Shown piece after piece: positions 46,799 to 55,444 of a DNA stretch of 64,000 bases. The position numbers and the translations under genes were made by a program. The stretch comes from Chloroflexota bacterium (GTDB lineage Bacteria > Chloroflexota > Anaerolineae > B4-G1 > SLSP01): the NCBI GenBank assembly GCA_019873645.1, contig JAIOAX010000001.1:186001-250000 (forward strand). Direction: 5' to 3'. A model generated the notes under the pieces. The model was not told the origin of the DNA. It was given only the letters and a program-made list of their open reading frames with translations, and searched no databases. Positions within the stretch are counted from its first letter, which is position 1. The number at the start of each line of letters is the position of its first letter.

Positions 46799-49038
46799 GC
46801 CAGTTCCTCCATGCTCAGTTGCGAGAGTGCGATTTCGCGATACGTTTCACAGGTTTGCATCAACTCCTGGTGTGTGCCCTTGCCGACCATGCGCCCCTCT
46901 TCCAGGACGATGATCTGCTCGGCGTTTTTGACGGTCGCGACGCGCTGCGTGACGATCAGCAAGGTACTGTCGCCGGCATGTTGTTTGAGCGCGCGACGCA
47001 ACGCGGCGTCGGTCCTGAAGTCCAGCGCGGAGAAACTATCGTCGAAGATGTAGATGGGCGGTCTCTTGACGAGCGCGCGGGCAATCGCCAGGCGTTGTTT
47101 CTGTCCGCCGGAGACGTTCGCGCCGCCTTGGGCGATCTCGGATGCCAGGCCCTCCGGTTTGGCGTTGATGAACTCGGATGCCTGCGCCACGTCCGCCGCC
47201 CATTGCAGGGTTTCCGGCGCAGCAGCATCATCGGCATAGCGCAGATTGCTCTCGATGGTGCCGGAAAAGAGCACGCCGCGTTGTGGAATGTAACCGATTT
47301 TGTCACGCAGCTCGCTCTGGCGCACCGTGCGGATGTCCACACCATCAATCAAAATCGCGCCCTCGGTCACGTCGTAGAAGCGCGGGATGAGGTTGACGAC
47401 GGTGGATTTGCCTGACCCGGTCGAGCCGATGATCGCCGTCGTCTGTCCGGGCTGGGCGGTGAAGGAGATGCCGCACAGCACGTTTTCATCCGCACCGGGA
47501 TAGCGGAAGCCCACATCGCGGAATTCCACCACACCCTTGAACGGCGTGGGGAACGTCTGCGGCTGTTCAGGGTCGCGGATGGCCGGTTCGGTCTCCAAGA
47601 CTTCGGCGATACGGTCGCCGGAGACAGCCGCACGCGGCAGCATGATAAACATCATCGAGAGCATCAGGAACGACATCACGATCTGCATCGCGTACTGCAT
47701 GAAGGCCATCATGTCGCCAACCTGCATCGTGGCCTGCGCAATCTGGTGCGCCCCGGCCCAGATGATCGCCAGCGAGAGCACATTCATGATGAACATAATC
47801 AGCGGCATCATGATCACCATCACGCGGTTGATGAACAGACTGTTGGCGGTCAAATCAACGTTGGCCTTATCGAAACGCGCCTCTTCAAACGTCTGTCGGT
47901 TGAAGGCGCGGATGACCATCATGCCCGAAAGATGTTCGCGCGCCACCAGGTTGAGACGATCCACCAACTGCTGGATGCGTTTGAAGCGCGGCAGCGCAAT
48001 GGAAAAGACGGTCACAATCAGGCCGATGAGCACGACAACGGCCACGGCTATGAGCCAGGCCAGCGACGAGCCTTTGTTCAGTGCGCGGACGATGCCCCCC
48101 ACGCCCATAATCGGCGCGTAGATGACCATGCGCAACATCATCATCGTCACCATCTGCACCTGCATTACGTCATTGGTGGTACGGGTGATAAGGGATGCCG
48201 TGGAGAATTTATCGAACTCGGCGTTGGAGAAGTTCTCGACCCTTTCAAAGACGGCCCGGCGCAGGTCGCGGGCCAATCCGGCAGAGGTGCGCGCCGCCAG
48301 GAAGCCAACAGCAATCGTACACACCACCGAGAGCAGGGTCAGCAACAACATCAATCCGCCGACGCGCAGGATGTAGGTCGTTTGTAGTTTTTCGATGTTC
48401 ATGCCGAGCGCACCATATTCCGCCTTGACGGCCCGGAGAGCTGCCTGCGTGATCATGCTTTCGCCAAGCGCGGCGAACTGCTCACTCATGCGGGTCTTCA
48501 TTTGCGTCAACTGCGCCACCGGAAGTTTTTTCAGCAAGGCAAACAAATCCGTACCGGCCGGCAGCTTTGAGATGTCGAAGCCACTCAAGCCCCCACCCAT
48601 CGAGGCCGCCTTCGACGGGTCGGCCATGATTTGCTCGATGGCGGCGACAGCCAGCCAGGCCCGGCTCAGTGGCGGCGTTAAGGTGTCAAGGGTGGCTTTG
48701 TCCAACTTACCGGCCACATAGATCGGTTCCTGGGCCAGGGCGGGATATTCCTTTACCCACCTGTCATAGTCAGGCGACGTGCGATCCACCGGGATGTACT
48801 GCGCCAGCAGTAATGTTTTTTCCGTGTCGTCCAGAAAAAGCGTCAGCCGCTGCATTTCGCTCTGGCGGATGGCTGTCGGCAGAACATTTTCCACGCCGCC
48901 CTGCTGGAGGCCGATGTTGACAATGCGTGAGAGATAATCCGGCAACGCCAGCTCGGCGTTGGCCTGCACGAACAGCAGCGCCACGGTGAGCAGAATCATC
49001 AGCCAGTAAGGTTTCAGGTATTTTGCCAGTCGGATCAT
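46795..49038 (-). CDS. ABC exporter half-transporter with degenerate nucleotide site and large extracellular insert
   Basis: 747 residues from ATG 49038, with AAGGAG about 12 bases upstream. Helix 1 (WLMILLTVALLFVQANAELA) is followed by an unusual insert of about 150 residues (about 50-195, MQRLTLFLDDTEKTLLLAQY and on) before helix 2. The ATPase has Walker A GSTGSGKSTVVNLI and signature NVSGGQKQRL, but Asp replaces the catalytic Glu (IFDDSFSALD) and Gln replaces the switch His (LLIVTQRVATV). This is the expected non-catalytic half of a heterodimer. The insert is known in related Firmicutes exporters; its role is unclear. Confidence 0.92.
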   Translation of the reverse strand: MIRLAKYLKPYWLMILLTVALLFVQANAELALPDYLSRIVNIGLQQGGVENVLPTAIRQSEMQRLTLFLDDTEKTLLLAQYIPVDRTSPDYDRWVKEYPALAQEPIYVAGKLDKATLDTLTPPLSRAWLAVAAIEQIMADPSKAASMGGGLSGFDISKLPAGTDLFALLKKLPVAQLTQMKTRMSEQFAALGESMITQAALRAVKAEYGALGMNIEKLQTTYILRVGGLMLLLTLLSVVCTIAVGFLAARTSAGLARDLRRAVFERVENFSNAEFDKFSTASLITRTTNDVMQVQMVTMMMLRMVIYAPIMGVGGIVRALNKGSSLAWLIAVAVVVLIGLIVTVFSIALPRFKRIQQLVDRLNLVAREHLSGMMVIRAFNRQTFEEARFDKANVDLTANSLFINRVMVIMMPLIMFIMNVLSLAIIWAGAHQIAQATMQVGDMMAFMQYAMQIVMSFLMLSMMFIMLPRAAVSGDRIAEVLETEPAIRDPEQPQTFPTPFKGVVEFRDVGFRYPGADENVLCGISFTAQPGQTTAIIGSTGSGKSTVVNLIPRFYDVTEGAILIDGVDIRTVRQSELRDKIGYIPQRGVLFSGTIESNLRYADDAAAPETLQWAADVAQASEFINAKPEGLASEIAQGGANVSGGQKQRLAIARALVKRPPIYIFDDSFSALDFRTDAALRRALKQHAGDSTLLIVTQRVATVKNAEQIIVLEEGRMVGKGTHQELMQTCETYREIALSQLSMEELA

Positions 49039-49076
49039 AGAAAAAGTTGCTCCTTGTACAGAATCATGAATCAAGA

Positions 49077-49240
49077 ATCGGCGAATGGGAGAATCAGCGA
49101 AGAGAGCATCAGCGAATAAAAGAATCAGCGAATAAAAGAATCAGCGAATCCCCCACCCCCTCTCTCCCTGCCTCCCTCTCCCCCCTTCTCCCTTCTCCCT
49201 TCCCCGTCTACTGTCTACCGTCTACTGTCTACCGTCTACC
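49077..49240 (-). repeat. Three abutting low-complexity repeats overlapping the MarR C-terminus
   Basis: AGAATCAGCGAATAAA units, then CCCTCTCTCCC/CTTCTCCC pyrimidine units, then GTCTACTGTCTACC units. The last set encodes the final residues (EVDGRQ) and stop of the MarR gene on the minus strand. Confidence 0.75.
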
Positions 49241-49686
49241 TCTCCCCCAAGCTCCATCGTCTTTTTGAGTAACAGGCGCAGGGCGGCGTGAGCTTGCTCG
49301 CGTTCGGCAGGGGTGAAGCTGGCGACGAGTTCACCGAGCCATGCATGGCAGGCCTGAAAACTTCCCTGGACCACCTGGTGCCCCTTGTCGGTCAGCATAA
49401 TCTGTTTGACGCGGCGGTCGCCGGGGTTTTCCGTGCGCTCGATCAACCCCTGCCGCACCAGTCGCTCTACCATCTGGCTGGCTGCCGCGCTGGTAATGCC
49501 CAACTCATCGCCGATGTCGGAGACGCTGCACACGCCTGAACGATGGATGCTCATCAGCGCACCCATCTGCGACATGGAAAGGTCGTTCTCCTTAATGAAA
49601 AGGAAAAAACGATACATCGAGTGATGCATAAACAGCTCGACCCACTCTTGCAACGTTTGTGTCAAGGCATCGGTCGTCTCTGGCAT
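49222..49686 (-). CDS. MarR family transcriptional regulator
   Basis: 154 residues. The winged-helix core is clear: FLFIKENDLSMSQMGALMSI, VSDIGDELGITSAAASQMVE, RLVRQGLIERTENPGDRRVK, IMLTDKGHQVVQ. It likely represses the downstream ABC exporter and itself, with release by a ligand. The last eight residues (GGEVDGRQ) derive from a tandem repeat that has taken over the native C-terminus. The upstream promoter is consensus quality and overlaps inverted repeats suitable for a dimeric regulator. Confidence 0.9.
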   Translation of the reverse strand: MPETTDALTQTLQEWVELFMHHSMYRFFLFIKENDLSMSQMGALMSIHRSGVCSVSDIGDELGITSAAASQMVERLVRQGLIERTENPGDRRVKQIMLTDKGHQVVQGSFQACHAWLGELVASFTPAEREQAHAALRLLLKKTMELGGEVDGRQ

Positions 49687-49711
49687 AAAGGGCCCCTTTT
49701 AGTTAAGTCAT

Positions 49712-49759
49712 CTTAGATATTAAGCATGTTGATTATATAAAGTAGCTTAAAAATGTCAA
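49712..49759 (-). promoter_or_regulatory. Consensus promoter and candidate operator of the MarR/ABC operon
   Basis: Reading the minus strand: TTGACA (49759-49754), 16 bases, TATAAT (49737-49732), both perfect matches to the vegetative consensus. The inverted repeat CTTA-GATAT-TAAG (49712-49724) spans the expected transcription start, where a MarR dimer would block polymerase. The ATG is 26 bases beyond. Confidence 0.8.
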
Positions 49760-49795
49760 CTGGAAAAAGCGCAGATGCATGTTAGCATGGTATGC

Positions 49796-49980
49796 GTCTA
49801 CTGAAAAAACTAAAAATCTCACCGCAGAGAGTCGCGCGGAGGGTGCAAAGATTTTTATGTCGGATTCAATACGATTAAGTCTTTCGCGTTTCATTACTAA
49901 TTTTATTGATATAAACTTGAATTTTTCTTAGCGTTCTTTGCGTCTCTGTGGTGAATTAGACTTTTTTTCAGGAGAGTCAT
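49796..49980 (-). repeat. Palindromic repetitive element, copy B (inverse of copy A)
   Basis: 185 bases matching the reverse complement of 12998-13195 with few differences. Copy A has a short extra TTGTATATTTAGAGTAC-like segment near its right arm, and copy B has CGCGCGACT there. The outer arms CTGAAAAAA and CACC(G/A)CAGAG are inverted at both ends. Confidence 0.88.
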
Positions 49981-50019
49981 GTTTACCTTCGCCAAATCTT
50001 CACCAATTTCTAGAAGCAA

Positions 50020-50052
50020 GATTCGCGTAGATCAGCGAGATTCGCGGTTTAT
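50020..50052 (+). repeat. AGATTCGCG-type low-complexity spacer
   Basis: Units AGATTCGCGTAGATCAGCG and AGATTCGCGG stand directly before the oxidoreductase ribosome site; related to 33800-33825. Confidence 0.6.
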
Positions 50053-50069
50053 ATTCAGGGAGGATAGAC

Positions 50070-51455
50070 ATGCAGAAAACAATCATCGAACCCCAACGTG
50101 AACTTCCCATTGTCGCCGCAGCCGACGTGGTCGTGGTGGGCGGCGGGCCGGGCGGGTTGCCGGCGGCGATTGCGGCGGCGCGGCGCGGCATGTGCGTGCT
50201 GCTCATCGAACGCTACGGTTTCCTCGGCGGGCTGGCGACGGCCGGGCTGGTCGCGCCGATCCTGGGCCATACCGCATCGAACAGCCACACGCCGATTGTC
50301 GAGGGCCTGCTCAAGGAGATGACGGAGCGGATGCACGCGCTTGGCGGCGCGCCCACGTGGGACGAAGCCTGCCAGGAGTGGGGCGTGCGCTTCGACGCCG
50401 AGGCGTTCAAGGTGGTCGCCGACCGGATGGTGCGCGAGGCCAATGTCGAACTGCTGCTGCACACCTTTGCTGTGGACGTCGTCGTGGAAGACGGCGCGAT
50501 CCAGGCGGTGATCGTCGAGAGCAAGTCTGGGCGGCAGGCGGTGGTGGGCAAGGTCTTCATTGACGCGACCGGCGACGCGGACGTGGCTTTCCGCGCCGGA
50601 GCACCGACCGTGCAGGGGCGCGACTTCGACGGGCAGGGCGAGTCGATGGGGTCGTTCATCCACATCGGCGGCGTGGAGCACGTCACCGAGGCGCAGAAGG
50701 CTGCCGCGCGCGAGAACTTGCTCGCCGCGATGGCGCAGGGGCGCTTCCGCTTCTACACCAACGGCTTCACCGGCACCAACGACATGCACCTCACCCACTT
50801 CTCGCCGAACATGACGCGCTGGCCCGGCGACCCCACGAACGCTCGCGTGCTGACCGAGGCCGAGGTGGGCATCCGCGAGCAGGTGTGGAAGCTGTGGGAA
50901 TTCCTGAGGACCCAGCCCGGCTTTGAGAACTGTTACATCCAGGCCACGTCGCCGCAGGTGGGGCCGCGCGAGAGCCGCCAGGTCATCGGCGATTACACGC
51001 TCACCGGCGCCGACATCCTCAACGCCGTCAAATTTCCCGATGCGGTGGCGCGCGGCTCGTGGTACATCGACATCCACTGCCCGCTGGGACACACGTATCC
51101 CGTCCACATGTGCATCATCGAATGCCCGCGCGGGGAAGCCTGCCCCTACTGGGTCGCCGAGCACGACCGGACGATGCACTCGCTCAATGCTCTGCATCCA
51201 CCCGATGGCGACTGGTACGACATCCCCTACCGCTGCCTGACGCCGCAGAAGATTGACAACCTGCTCGTCTCCGGGCGCTGCATCTCTGCAACGCACGACG
51301 GCATGGCCGGTGCGCGCGTGATGGGGACGTGCATGGCGATCGGCGAGGCGGCGGGAACGGCAGCGGCATTGGCCGTGCGTGACGGCGTCAATCCACGCGA
51401 TGTGGAGGTGGCGGCGCTGCGCCAGACCCTGCAAGACGCCGGTGCGTTGGTCTAA
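50070..51455 (+). CDS. FAD-dependent oxidoreductase (PF12831-like)
   Basis: 461 residues, ribosome site GGGAGGATAG. The N-terminal dinucleotide motif ADVVVVGGGPGGLPAAIAAA with VLLIERYGFLGGLATAG is characteristic of the FAD_oxidored family; the C-terminal CLTPQKIDNLLVSGRCISAT and AHDGMAGARVMGTCMAIGEA-like segment closes the FAD site. Substrate is not predictable; relatives are found with carbohydrate or heterodisulphide metabolism. The gene stands alone and converges with the histidine kinase, overlapping its 3' end by four bases. Confidence 0.85.
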   Translation: MQKTIIEPQRELPIVAAADVVVVGGGPGGLPAAIAAARRGMCVLLIERYGFLGGLATAGLVAPILGHTASNSHTPIVEGLLKEMTERMHALGGAPTWDEACQEWGVRFDAEAFKVVADRMVREANVELLLHTFAVDVVVEDGAIQAVIVESKSGRQAVVGKVFIDATGDADVAFRAGAPTVQGRDFDGQGESMGSFIHIGGVEHVTEAQKAAARENLLAAMAQGRFRFYTNGFTGTNDMHLTHFSPNMTRWPGDPTNARVLTEAEVGIREQVWKLWEFLRTQPGFENCYIQATSPQVGPRESRQVIGDYTLTGADILNAVKFPDAVARGSWYIDIHCPLGHTYPVHMCIIECPRGEACPYWVAEHDRTMHSLNALHPPDGDWYDIPYRCLTPQKIDNLLVSGRCISATHDGMAGARVMGTCMAIGEAAGTAAALAVRDGVNPRDVEVAALRQTLQDAGALV

Positions 51456-53596
51456 ACAGGCTCCGGTTGCAGCGCCCGCGCCACAGCGCGGGCCAATGTC
51501 TCAAAATCCACCGGCTTCATCAGCCAATCGGCTACCAGAGCACTTGCACCGTCGGCTTTGAGGTTTTCCAATTCCTGCTTGAGGGGATGACCGGTGATTA
51601 GGACCAGGCGGGTCGTCATTCCGCATCTCTTCATTTCGCGAAGCAGTTCGATCCCGCCCATCTCCGGCATCAGCACATCGCTGATGATCAACACAATGTC
51701 ATTGGGGCGACTTTCCAGGATTGCCAATGCCTTGCGCCCATTCTCGGCGGTCTGGACGTGGTAATTGAGCATCTCCAGGCTTTCTGCCAGCGCCAGGCGC
51801 GTGATAGGGTTATCCTCAATGACGAGGATAGTTTCGCCGCTCCCCATAGACGGTGTAGAGGCCACGACTTTGGATGGCGGCGGCGGCGCTTCCAGATAGG
51901 CCGGCAGATAGAGGGTGAATGTGGTGCCTTCACCGACGTGGGTGGTGACGTGAATATGGCCTTCGTGCATACCGACGATGCCGTGGACTTGTGCCAGCCC
52001 CAGGCCCGTGCCGGCCCCCGGTGCTTTGGTGGTGAAGAAGGGATCGAAAATGTGCGGTAACACATCTTCGGCAATGCCTACTCCGGTGTCGGTGACGGTA
52101 AGCTGAATCCATTCGCCGGCGCCCACACCATTGACCGGGGCTGTACAGCCTTCAGGAAAATAGAGGCGTGTCAATCCAAAACACAACTCGCCGCCATGGG
52201 GCATGGCATCACGGGCATTGACGGCCAGATTCATGATCACCTGTTGCAGCGCCGCAGGCGACCCGTAAATGAGACAACTGTTGACGTTGTAATCCAGCCT
52301 GATGGCAATGTTCTCCGGCAACGTGCGTTGTAAGAGCTTGATTTGCTCTTTCAAGAACGGCAACAGGTCGAAGGGATGACGCTCCAGAACGGTGCGGCGG
52401 CTAAAATCAAGGATTTGCTGGATGAGCTGTGTGGCGTGCATAGACTGCTGGTAGATAATGTCCAACCGTTCTTGCACTTTGAGCAGCACGCCCTTGTCAC
52501 GTCGGGACATCTGCGCGTAGAGCACGATGGTCGCCATAATGTTGTTGAAATCATGCGCGATCCCGGCCGCCAATTGGCCTACAGCGGCCAGCCGTTCCTG
52601 CTGTTGGCTGCGCTGCTCGATCTCGCGTTGATGCGTCACGTCGCGGATGACGAGCACCCACCCTTCGGAGCGCTCCGGGCTGCTAATGGGTTTGGCAAGC
52701 ATCTGAAAACTACGTTTCCCGGCCTCTAACTCGTGCCACAAGCCCTTGGGTGGCGAGGCCAGCACTTCTGTCAACGGCCGCCCGCCTATGTGGGTGATAA
52801 CGTCGCCGACATTGAGGCCGGCCAACGTGCGCAGGTCGCCCTGTCCCAAACGATTCGCCGAAAGCACCCGCCCTTCCTCATTGAGCAACAACACCCCTTC
52901 TGGCACGGTGTCCATCACCTGCTGCACCTGCCGCGCCTGTTCCTGGAAACGCATCAGCAATTGTTCAAGCTCTTGCTCGGCCTTGCGGCGTTCCTCCAGG
53001 CGTTGACGCGCTAACCTCAAAGCATCATAGAGGCTGCGCAGGGCAATATCCAGGGTGACAATGGCCAGAAACAGGCTGAAGCTGAAGTTGACCCAACCGG
53101 CAAGCGGCGGCACGGGGAATAGTTGCCGCAGCGGACATCCCCACGTTTTGCAGAGCGCCATAGCCAGGCCGGCCAGACTGCTGGCGCCGGCGATGATGAT
53201 CATGGCCGGCGTACCCAGGAGCAATCCACCGATGATGGTCAGGGAAATGTAATACACGGCATCAATGCTATTCATGCCCCCGGCAAATGTCACCAGCCCG
53301 GTCATCGCGACCCATAAACCTGTCAAAATCACAACACTGGCGCTTCGCAGGCGTCCTCGATACATCAATGTCCGCGAGGTTGCCAAGACCGCCGTCATCC
53401 CCAGAACCACAGCGGAACTGCCGCGTTTTTCAGCGAAAACAAACGCCGTCGCCAATGCGGCCAATAGCGTCACCAGAATCAACGCCAATTGCAGTGCATT
53501 GAGCACGCGGGCGGCGCGGCTCTGCTCCTCGTCCTCAAAAGCCGGGGCGCTCAGGCAACGTTTGAACCAGGACCACGCAGTTTGCTTTTCAGACAT
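51452..53596 (-). CDS. Membrane hybrid histidine kinase (PAS, HisKA, HATPase, receiver)
   Basis: 714 residues from ATG 53596 (an upstream GTG at 53620 is an alternative). Five or six helices (about 25-185), coiled coil (about 190-235), PAS domain (about 235-330), phosphoacceptor His in [20 protein letters not shown], ATPase boxes [36 protein letters not shown] and [16 protein letters not shown], and a C-terminal receiver (about 585-710) with Asp in [14 protein letters not shown]. No separate output regulator is nearby, so its partner is encoded elsewhere. The signal is unknown. A 31-codon frame overlaps its start. Confidence 0.92.
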   Translation of the reverse strand: MSEKQTAWSWFKRCLSAPAFEDEEQSRAARVLNALQLALILVTLLAALATAFVFAEKRGSSAVVLGMTAVLATSRTLMYRGRLRSASVVILTGLWVAMTGLVTFAGGMNSIDAVYYISLTIIGGLLLGTPAMIIIAGASSLAGLAMALCKTWGCPLRQLFPVPPLAGWVNFSFSLFLAIVTLDIALRSLYDALRLARQRLEERRKAEQELEQLLMRFQEQARQVQQVMDTVPEGVLLLNEEGRVLSANRLGQGDLRTLAGLNVGDVITHIGGRPLTEVLASPPKGLWHELEAGKRSFQMLAKPISSPERSEGWVLVIRDVTHQREIEQRSQQQERLAAVGQLAAGIAHDFNNIMATIVLYAQMSRRDKGVLLKVQERLDIIYQQSMHATQLIQQILDFSRRTVLERHPFDLLPFLKEQIKLLQRTLPENIAIRLDYNVNSCLIYGSPAALQQVIMNLAVNARDAMPHGGELCFGLTRLYFPEGCTAPVNGVGAGEWIQLTVTDTGVGIAEDVLPHIFDPFFTTKAPGAGTGLGLAQVHGIVGMHEGHIHVTTHVGEGTTFTLYLPAYLEAPPPPSKVVASTPSMGSGETILVIEDNPITRLALAESLEMLNYHVQTAENGRKALAILESRPNDIVLIISDVLMPEMGGIELLREMKRCGMTTRLVLITGHPLKQELENLKADGASALVADWLMKPVDFETLARAVARALQPEPV

Positions 53597-53684
53597 ATCC
53601 AAACTCGCTGCGCACTTCACGGACGATACTCAACCAGTGATCAAAGCGCTCCGGGTGATGTTTACAGGTGTGGGACTTCTCCAC
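53589..53684 (-). CDS. Possible small protein overlapping the histidine kinase start
   Basis: A GTG-initiated frame of 31 codons between the small membrane protein and the kinase ends in TGA eight bases inside the kinase gene. It encodes VEKSHTCKHHPERFDHWLSI, then [11 protein letters not shown]. The Cys/His-rich start and amphipathic end are unlike random spacer. The overlap would allow translational coupling. No ribosome site was found, so this may be the relic of a longer protein. Confidence 0.3.
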   Translation of the reverse strand: MEKSHTCKHHPERFDHWLSIVREVRSEFGYV

Positions 53685-53691
53685 ATTCGGA

Positions 53692-54075
53692 CTACCGGGT
53701 CAAGAGGTCAATCAATGCACTGACGGCAATCGCACCGGCGCCGACTGCACCGGCCTTGAGGGCATAAGCCGTGCGTTTGTCCAACCCTTTTCGCCCATCC
53801 TGAATAATCGTCCCGGCGACTTGCAAATCCATTCCGGCGGTCAGCGGGTTCTCGAAGTAACCACGACTGGTATTCAGTCCTGCCAGAACAGCGGGCATTG
53901 CAGTGATGATAGCAATGATGCCGGCCCAGAACATGCGCTCACTCCACGCCGTACCCGTACACCGCGTCCCAAACTGACAGGAGATGGTGACCACGATAAA
54001 GATACCCAGGTCAATGAGCAGGATCAGGCCGATAAAGCGTCCAACGCTGCGCAAAACACCTTTGACTTTATCCAT
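53692..54075 (-). CDS. Small membrane protein of unknown function
   Basis: 127 residues from ATG 54075 (an open frame extends nine codons upstream). Two clear helices (FIGLILLIDLGIFIVVTIS and MFWAGIIAIITAMPAVLAGL) and a C-terminal Gly/Ala-rich helix (AGAVGAGAIAVSALIDLL). Cysteines between helices 1 and 2 (CQFGTRC) could form a disulphide. Family not recognised. It lies upstream of the kinase in the same direction and might be co-transcribed with it. Confidence 0.6.
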   Translation of the reverse strand: MDKVKGVLRSVGRFIGLILLIDLGIFIVVTISCQFGTRCTGTAWSERMFWAGIIAIITAMPAVLAGLNTSRGYFENPLTAGMDLQVAGTIIQDGRKGLDKRTAYALKAGAVGAGAIAVSALIDLLTR

Positions 54076-54170
54076 TCCGTTACTTTCATGCCTCCAACAC
54101 AAACCGGGCTATACCACTCACAATGTCATTATATACTGAGAAGCGCATAGCGCAAAAACGCCCCCGCCGG

Positions 54171-54192
54171 GGCGCATTTCAGGACAGAGCGA
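54171..54192 (+). repeat. Isolated end of the GGTGCATTTCA element
   Basis: GGCGCATTTCAGGACAGAGC matches the element terminus; preceded by a short GCCCCCGCCGGGGC hairpin in the spacer between the MFS and small membrane protein genes. Confidence 0.6.
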
Positions 54193-54220
54193 CTTTTAAG
54201 CTCTAGCCAAACAGTTACGC

Positions 54221-55429
54221 CTATGGCAAATTCTGACGGGCAACCAGACGAAAAAAGAGCAGTGCCAGGATGAACGCCCCAATGTTGGAGATTGTGGTGA
54301 CCGCAAACGGCAACCCGGCGGCGATTCCGACCAGCGCGCCACCGATCAGCGAACCGACAATCATCCCGGCGTTCCACAGCAGATGCAGCACACCAAAGAT
54401 ACGTCCATGCTCCTCTACCGGCGCGGCCTCGGCGACAAGCGTGGGCATCAATGTGGAGAGCGCCCAGGCCGCGCTCACGCCCAGGATGCCAAAAACGTAG
54501 ATGCTCCACAATGTCTCCGCCGCGAAAGCCGCGCCGATGGTCGCTGCGACAAGTACACCGTAAGTGATCAACGTCGGCCGGCGACGCCCCCAACGGTCGG
54601 CGGCGCGCCCGGCGACGATTTGCGTCAGTGAGGCAACGATCAGGCTGATGGTGGTGTACAGCGCCACAACAGTATTACTGCCGGCGCGCGCTTTGATAAG
54701 CAAGGGCAACAACACCATGGCCATGCCGTAATAGCACGTGGGGAGAAAACGCAGCATCCCCAGGACAAGGATAACGGGACGACGCACGATTGCACCATAA
54801 CCGGCAAACAGGCGTCGGCCAGTAGCCTGTGCGTCCGCGTCGGTGTGTTCCTGGGAAGGCAACGCTCCCGCGATTGCCGTGCCCATCAGTGAAACAACCA
54901 CCAGTGCCCAGCCCAACGCTCCGAAACCGTAACGATCAAGCAGCCACCCCGCCCCCGGGCTGCTCAGTGCGCCGCCAAGTGTGAAACCCCAGTTGTAAAG
55001 CGCCGAGAGTGCGCCGAGGTTCGCCTTGCCCACGGCAGCATTGAGGTAACTCTGCCCGCCCAGGGTGATGAATGTTAGTCCGATCACGCCGAGGATCCAC
55101 AACCCCACGACCAGCCAGGAGGCATGGGTGAGGTAAAGCAAGCTGCCCCCGGCGGATGCCGCCAGTCCCAAGGCCAGCGTCCATTTGTGCCCCAGGCTAT
55201 CCGACAGCGTGCCGCCGACAAGGGAGGTAACCATCCCCACAAGCTGCCCTATTGCAACGATGGCCGAAGCCGCGGCAGCAGTATAGGCTAATTGTTCGGT
55301 GGCGTAGATGGGGAAAAAGGAACGCATCGGCGAGATGATGATGCCTGCCAGCAGTTGCGCGCAGAGCAGGAGCAGCACGGGCCAGTTTTTGAGCGGGAAA
55401 GCATGGAAGTTTTGATAATTATGGCGCAT
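54221..55429 (-). CDS. MFS transporter
   Basis: 402 residues, 12 predicted helices in two halves. The loop 2-3 motif GTLSDSLGHKWTLALGL and its second-half equivalent GRAADRWGRRRPTLITYG are the classical MFS signature. No substrate-specific signature was recognised; it falls in the broad drug/sugar-efflux-like group. 15 bases downstream of the reductase gene and in the same direction, so it is probably the third gene of a cfa-reductase-MFS operon. Confidence 0.88.
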   Translation of the reverse strand: MRHNYQNFHAFPLKNWPVLLLLCAQLLAGIIISPMRSFFPIYATEQLAYTAAAASAIVAIGQLVGMVTSLVGGTLSDSLGHKWTLALGLAASAGGSLLYLTHASWLVVGLWILGVIGLTFITLGGQSYLNAAVGKANLGALSALYNWGFTLGGALSSPGAGWLLDRYGFGALGWALVVVSLMGTAIAGALPSQEHTDADAQATGRRLFAGYGAIVRRPVILVLGMLRFLPTCYYGMAMVLLPLLIKARAGSNTVVALYTTISLIVASLTQIVAGRAADRWGRRRPTLITYGVLVAATIGAAFAAETLWSIYVFGILGVSAAWALSTLMPTLVAEAAPVEEHGRIFGVLHLLWNAGMIVGSLIGGALVGIAAGLPFAVTTISNIGAFILALLFFRLVARQNLP

Positions 55430-55444
55430 TTTATCAATGGACTA

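Noticed and set aside
49077..49240. Tandem repeats as a CRISPR or origin iteron cluster
   Set aside because: The units are short, degenerate and change type twice within 160 bases. No DnaA boxes or replication gene were seen.
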